The notes under the pieces are model-generated. The model was not told where the DNA came from, ran no database searches, and was given only the letters and a program-made list of their open reading frames with translations. Positions 60,348-64,000 of a stretch of DNA of 64,000 bases are shown piece by piece. Positions within the stretch are counted from its first letter, which is position 1. Every line of letters begins with the position of its first letter. Source of the DNA: Streptomyces sp. NBC_01476 (GTDB lineage: Bacteria > Actinomycetota > Actinomycetes > Streptomycetales > Streptomycetaceae). The stretch spans positions 4,287,001 through 4,351,000 of the forward strand of contig NZ_CP109446.1 in NCBI RefSeq assembly GCF_036227265.1. The letters run 5' to 3'. The translations under genes were made by a program, and so were the position numbers.

Positions 60348-60676
60348 CGATCAACGACGGTCTTGTCTACAACGGGATGCCCGCCGCCGATCTCGGCGAG
60401 ACGGGGTGGGAACGCCCGTGGAGCGGGACCAGCGGCGGGCAGTGCGTGGAGATGAAGCGGCTGGCCGACGGCCGGGTCGCGGTACGGCAGTCGACGGATC
60501 CGGCCGGGCCCGCGCTGATCTACACGCCGGAAGAAATGGGGGCCTTCGTGACGGGAGTCAAGAACGGCCTCGCCGACCACATGACGGAGCACCAGCCGGC
60601 CGGCACAAGACCGGCGGACCGCGGGGCGCATCCGCAAGCGGCGCAGACGGTCAGAGCCAACCGGAGTATCAGTTGA
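60344..60676 (+). CDS. DUF397 domain protein
   Basis: 110 residues. The DUF397 core (WERPWSGTSGGQCVEMKRLADGRVAVRQSTDP, EEMGAFVTGVKNGLADH) is in the first 80; a disordered Ala/Arg tail follows. Translationally coupled to the HTH gene. These small proteins are partners or antagonists of the adjacent HTH protein, as with BldB/WhiJ-type pairs. Confidence 0.9.
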   Translation: MTINDGLVYNGMPAADLGETGWERPWSGTSGGQCVEMKRLADGRVAVRQSTDPAGPALIYTPEEMGAFVTGVKNGLADHMTEHQPAGTRPADRGAHPQAAQTVRANRSIS

Positions 60677-60800
60677 GCCGGCCGGCTCCGCGCACCGCGA
60701 CCGGCTCCGCGCACCACCGGCCGCCGCACCCCGGGGCAGACGGCCGCACGCACCACGAGCAGCTCCCAGCACGATCCACGCACACGACTGGAGGGACGCG

Positions 60801-61622
60801 ATGACCGGCTCCCACGCCGCACGGGACATCGACACCAGCAAACCGCACTCGGCCCGCATGTACGACTACTACCTCGGCGGCAAGGACCACTTCGACGTCG
60901 ACAAGAAGGCAGCCGAGCAGGTGGCGGTGGCCTATCCGGGGATCTTCGTGTGCGCCCGGGAGAACCGCGCGTTCATGCACCGGGCCACCCGTGTACTCGC
61001 CCGGGAGCACGGCATCCGGCAGTGGCTCGACATCGGCACCGGCATCCCCACCGAGCCCAACCTGCACCAGGTCGCGCAGGCGGTCGTCCCCGAGGCCCGG
61101 GTCGTCTATGCCGACAACGACCCCCTGGTGCTGAAGTACGCCGAGACCCTGATGCGCAGCACCCGCGAGGGCCGCACCACCTACATCGAGGCCGACGCCA
61201 ACGAGCCCGATGTGCTGCTGAACGCCCCGGAACTCGCGGAAGTCCTCGACCTCACGAAGCCGGTCGCCCTCTCGCTGAACGCGCTCCTGCACTTCATCAC
61301 CGACTCCCAGGACCCCTACGGGCTCGTCGGCCGCCTGATGGACGCCCTGCCCTCGGGCAGCGCGCTGGCCATCAGCCACTGCACCCCCGACTTCGACCCG
61401 GCCACCTGGGCGAAGGTCACGCAGATCTACACCAGCGGCGGAACGCCGGTCAGGTTCCGTCCCAAGGCCGAGGTCGCGCGCTTCTTCGACGGTCTCGACC
61501 TGCTCGAACCCGGCATAGTCGTCGGGCACCGCTGGCGCCCGGACGCCGCCGAGGGCGACGTCGACGAGAACCTCTCGGACGCCACGGTCAGTCTCTGGTC
61601 CGGGGTGGGTATCAAGCCGTAG
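60801..61622 (+). CDS. SAM-dependent methyltransferase, PF04672 (DUF574) family
   Basis: 273 residues. N-terminal HSARMYDYYLGGKDHFDVDK is the family signature, followed by the SAM-binding loop LDIGTGIPTEPN, the acidic VVYADNDPLVL and LNALLHFI. GGAGGGACG precedes the ATG. Streptomyces genomes carry many paralogues, often beside HTH/DUF397 cassettes; substrates are unknown. Convergent with the ATP-grasp operon, only seven bases apart. Confidence 0.92.
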   Translation: MTGSHAARDIDTSKPHSARMYDYYLGGKDHFDVDKKAAEQVAVAYPGIFVCARENRAFMHRATRVLAREHGIRQWLDIGTGIPTEPNLHQVAQAVVPEARVVYADNDPLVLKYAETLMRSTREGRTTYIEADANEPDVLLNAPELAEVLDLTKPVALSLNALLHFITDSQDPYGLVGRLMDALPSGSALAISHCTPDFDPATWAKVTQIYTSGGTPVRFRPKAEVARFFDGLDLLEPGIVVGHRWRPDAAEGDVDENLSDATVSLWSGVGIKP

Positions 61623-61629
61623 CCCGCGC

Positions 61630-62634
61630 TCAGGTCCCGGCCGCGCGGGCGGCCGGGGACGAGCCCGCCCCGAGGAAGGCCAGGAGGTCGATCCGTGGCG
61701 GGCCGGGCCGGCCGACGGCCGCCCAGTGCAGGTCCCGTACCGTGCGCGCCGCGGCGCGGGTCACCACGTCGACGCCCGACTTGCGCTCGAACCAGTCCCA
61801 GTCGCCGTGCGCGTTCATCTCCAGGAACACCGCCTCCCCCCGGGAGACCAGGAAGTCGAAGGCCCCGTACCGCAGTTCCCAGACGCGGGCCAGGGCGCGT
61901 ACGGCCTCGGTCACCGCGGGCGGCGCGGCGGCGGGCCGTATCCGCACCCGGTCCGCGCGGTCCCAGATGTCGCGCGGATCCTCCTTGACCACCTCGAAGG
62001 CGAGCACGTCACTGCCGATCAGGTAGACCCGGAACTCCGCCTCGTGGTCCACGTACTCCTGGAGCACCACCGGTGTCCCGGGGGGCAGCCCGAGCGCCCC
62101 GTCGAGCTGCGGCTCCTCCAGGACCTGCGGCAGGAACCAGGCGAACCGCCCGGGCTCGGGCTCCACGAAGTGCCGGTCGAGCACCTTGACGACGTACCGC
62201 CGGCCGGGGAGCCGCTCCGCGGCTGCCGCCGGATCCGTGGTGACCAGCCCGCGCGGGATGCGCACCCCGAGCGCCGCCGCCTGCGCCCGCTGCCGGAGCT
62301 GGCCGGGGTCGGTGCCCCCGATGGTGGTCGCCGAGATGAGGGACAGCTGGTCGGCCAGCGCCGCCCAGGAGTCCTGGTACAGCATGTGCCCGTCGGCCGG
62401 CCGGCTGTTCGGCGCGGCCCGCATGGAGAAGTGGCGCAGCCAGGTGACCGTGGGGGTGAACGGACGGCCGTTCACCGTCAGCGTGCCGTCGGGCTCGCAG
62501 GTGGCCTCGACGCACTCCAGGCCGTCCGCGTCGAGCCGGCGGACCGGCACCCCGACCCGGCGCAGCAGGGAGTCCAGTTCGGCGGCCTCCCGGTCACCGC
62601 GCCGGGTCAGCAGGAGCACGCAGCGTTCAGCCAC
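61630..62634 (-). CDS. MvdD/TgmB-like ATP-grasp ligase
   Basis: 334 residues. The N-terminal pre-ATP-grasp region (CVLLLTRRGDREAAELDSLLRR) with TVTWLRHFSMR is similar to the substrate-binding part of graspetide ligases; YVVKVLDRHFVEPEP supplies the ATP lysine, VLQEYVDHEAEFRVYLIG the strand with the conserved E/R, and VFLEMNAHGDWDWF the metal-binding E-N. The GTG overlaps the GAF gene stop by eight bases. Such enzymes form ester or amide macrocycles in ribosomal peptides or ligate amino acids. No precursor gene is visible in the window. Confidence 0.85.
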   Translation of the reverse strand: MAERCVLLLTRRGDREAAELDSLLRRVGVPVRRLDADGLECVEATCEPDGTLTVNGRPFTPTVTWLRHFSMRAAPNSRPADGHMLYQDSWAALADQLSLISATTIGGTDPGQLRQRAQAAALGVRIPRGLVTTDPAAAAERLPGRRYVVKVLDRHFVEPEPGRFAWFLPQVLEEPQLDGALGLPPGTPVVLQEYVDHEAEFRVYLIGSDVLAFEVVKEDPRDIWDRADRVRIRPAAAPPAVTEAVRALARVWELRYGAFDFLVSRGEAVFLEMNAHGDWDWFERKSGVDVVTRAAARTVRDLHWAAVGRPGPPRIDLLAFLGAGSSPAARAAGT

Positions 62635-63181
62635 GGGCGTTCTCCAGCAGCGACTCCGCCATCTCCAGCAGCCGCAGGGCCTTGTCGGAGCGCTGGTCGG
62701 GTGCCACCGAACGCAGCCGGGTGAGCAGTTCCAGGCCGATGGCGGCCTGGTCGGCGAGCAGGTCGAGTAGTTCGACGTCCGTCATCTCCCGTACGCCGTC
62801 GGAGCCGCGGTCCAGCACCTCCAGCACGCCGATGCACGCGTCGTCGCTGAACAGGGGTGCGGCCATGATGCTGTTGGGCACATAGCCGGTGGACGCGGCC
62901 GCCTGGCCGGAGAAGTGCTCGGACTCGCGCAGGTCGTCGATGAGCATCGACTGGCCCGAGGTGGCCACCCAGCCGGCGATGCCGGTCCCGGCCGGGAAAC
63001 GGGACCCGACGAGCTGGTCGTCGCCCTCCCCGGAGACCGCGACGAAGACCAGCTCCCGGGTGTCGGGATCGACCAGGAAGATGGAGGAGGCGGCGGCCCC
63101 GAAGGCATGCCGGGCCACCCGCACGATGGACTGCAACAGGCGTCGCTCGGTGGACGCCGTCCTCTCACCGGACAGAGTCAT
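62627..63181 (-). CDS. GAF domain protein
   Basis: 184 residues, essentially one GAF domain: LLQSIVRVARHAFGAAASSIFLVD, GTGIAGWVATSGQSMLIDDL and IMAAPLFSDDACIGVLEVLD are the standard strands, plus a C-terminal helix. AGGAGG five bases before the ATG; overlaps the S8 peptidase stop by 17 bases and the ATP-grasp start by eight. Probably a ligand- or redox-sensing partner for the two enzymes. Confidence 0.9.
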   Translation of the reverse strand: MTLSGERTASTERRLLQSIVRVARHAFGAAASSIFLVDPDTRELVFVAVSGEGDDQLVGSRFPAGTGIAGWVATSGQSMLIDDLRESEHFSGQAAASTGYVPNSIMAAPLFSDDACIGVLEVLDRGSDGVREMTDVELLDLLADQAAIGLELLTRLRSVAPDQRSDKALRLLEMAESLLENARG

Positions 63182-64000
63182 GAGGACCTCCTAATCGGCC
63201 GGAGACATTGCCGGCGCACAGGAACAGGACCGTTTTCAGTTGGAACGGCGTGAGCCAGGGGTGCTTTGCCAGCACCAGCGCGCACAGGCCCGAGATGTGC
63301 GGTGCGGCGAAGCTGTTGCCGGTGGAGCGGATCGTGCCGCCGCCGGGCCACGCGACGGGGACCCGGACACCGCGGGCGTGGAACTCCACGGGCGGCGCCG
63401 GGTTGTAGTAGTACGCCATCGGGTCGTCCTCGTCGTGGCTGGCCACCGAGATCACCGAGGAGAACGACCAGGGGAAGCTGGGGATGGGCCGGTTGTGCGC
63501 GGAGACCACCAGCGTGCAGCGGCGGAAGTACGCCCGGTCCGCGAGGTCGTGCAGCTGCGCCGACAGGGCGGGGCGGGTGGTGGCAAGGCTCAGGTTGATG
63601 ACGTCGAAGCCCTGGTCGATCGCCCAGGTCAGCCCCGCGATCAGCGCCTCGCCACTGCCCGACTTGCCGTCGGTGAGCACCTGGACGGACGACACCGACG
63701 CCGCGGGGGCCAGCGAACGGACGATCCCGGCGCAGGCGGTGCCGTGCCCGGCCCGGTCCTCGGCGTCGCAGGCGACGACGTCCACGCCCCCGCCGTCGTT
63801 CGTCACGGTGGTGACCGACGTGTCGACGTCGCCGACCAGCGGGTGGCCCGCCTGCACCCCGCTGTCGACCACGCACACCCGTACCCCCGCGCCGTCCGAG
63901 CCGCCCCACGCCCAGTCCGGGGAGACCCCGGTCATCGGGATCGCGGCGAACTCCTCCATCGCCTGCGTGCTGGTCGCCGCCCCCCAGGCCGGAATGCCCG
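63165..64000 (-). CDS. subtilisin-like S8 peptidase, N-terminus beyond window
   Basis: The frame is open to the window edge; 278 residues are visible, including sequence upstream of the first ATG at 63959 (GIPAWGAATSTQAMEEFAAI), so that ATG is not the start. Catalytic triad: Asp in VRVCVVDSGVQAGH, His in RAGHGTACAGI, Ser in STGNSFAAPHISGL; the oxyanion Asn is in VVSAHNRP. No signal peptide can be judged. Its C-terminus runs to FLCAGN without a trailing domain, similar to PatA/PatG-type cytoplasmic subtilases used on ribosomal peptides. Overlaps the GAF gene. Confidence 0.9.
   Translation of the reverse strand, partial: GIPAWGAATSTQAMEEFAAIPMTGVSPDWAWGGSDGAGVRVCVVDSGVQAGHPLVGDVDTSVTTVTNDGGGVDVVACDAEDRAGHGTACAGIVRSLAPAASVSSVQVLTDGKSGSGEALIAGLTWAIDQGFDVINLSLATTRPALSAQLHDLADRAYFRRCTLVVSAHNRPIPSFPWSFSSVISVASHDEDDPMAYYYNPAPPVEFHARGVRVPVAWPGGGTIRSTGNSFAAPHISGLCALVLAKHPWLTPFQLKTVLFLCAGNVSGRLGGPHDSVR

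Noticed and set aside
1..64000. tRNA, rRNA, riboswitch or phage attachment sites
   Set aside because: None was recognised by eye. A covariance-model search would be needed to exclude small structured RNAs.

Overview
The window reads as a stretch of a Streptomyces-type actinomycete chromosome. By eye it is well over 70% GC, with strong G/C bias in third codon positions and frequent GTG starts and 4-base ATGA overlaps. It carries gene families characteristic of the group: a conservon (cvnABCD), an abaA/whiJ-like cassette, a PF04672 methyltransferase, Tat-exported hydrolases and many TetR regulators next to their targets. No rRNA, tRNA or CRISPR array was seen. One short MITE-like element is present. 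The left and right edges both cut genes.

Layout. 1-6555: a MacAB-like efflux operon (adaptor, ATPase, permease, a membrane-anchored accessory protein) followed by an OmpR/HK two-component system. 6657-12696: a TerD protein fused to a PD-(D/E)XK-like nuclease domain, a divergent Ppx/GppA protein, a zinc-ribbon protein and a secreted S53 peptidase. 12971-17589: a sialic acid scavenging locus (GntR repressor, NanT, NanA/DapA-family lyase, exported sialidase) with clear operator-like repeats. 17614-20713: secreted GH25 muramidase, a 58-residue orphan peptide and an exported GH88/105 hydrolase with a fascin-like C-terminus. 21064-21226: MITE-like repeat directly upstream of a large UPF1-like helicase. 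24927-30224: a 24-residue membrane peptide, an SDR/VOC pair with a divergent TetR, a secreted barrel protein coupled to a nitric oxide synthase, and an amidohydrolase. 30268-38412: three regulator/target pairs (TetR/MMPL exporter, TetR/FAD monooxygenase, TetR/SDR), each with recognisable intergenic operators, plus a TPR protein and several minisatellites. 38464-41663: DUF998 membrane protein, LLM flavin oxidoreductase, MFS exporter.

41798-50898 runs leftward. It holds the conservon and, to its right, a compact biosynthetic operon: a KS-ACP protein without AT, a stand-alone amino-acid adenylation enzyme and an FAD oxidoreductase, ending in an intrinsic terminator. 50899-51756 is a long control region with unexplained repeats. 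51757-58688 holds a GAF/PAS-like protein, an ATP-grasp enzyme whose true start appears to be AUA, an OsmC protein, an HdeD-like membrane protein, an oxalate/formate-type MFS carrier with an overlapping small subunit, and a bacterial eRF1-like protein. 58738-61622 is an abaA/whiJ-like signalling cassette with a methyltransferase. 61630-64000 is a tightly overlapping operon of subtilisin-like protease, GAF protein and MvdD/TgmB-like ATP-grasp enzyme, cut by the right edge.

The most promising unexplained systems are the S8-GAF-ATP-grasp operon (possible ribosomal-peptide maturation) and the KS-ACP/adenylation/FAD operon (possible small hybrid natural product). Next come the TerD-nuclease fusion and the nitric oxide synthase coupled to a secreted barrel protein. 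All functional calls rest on motif reading without database searches.
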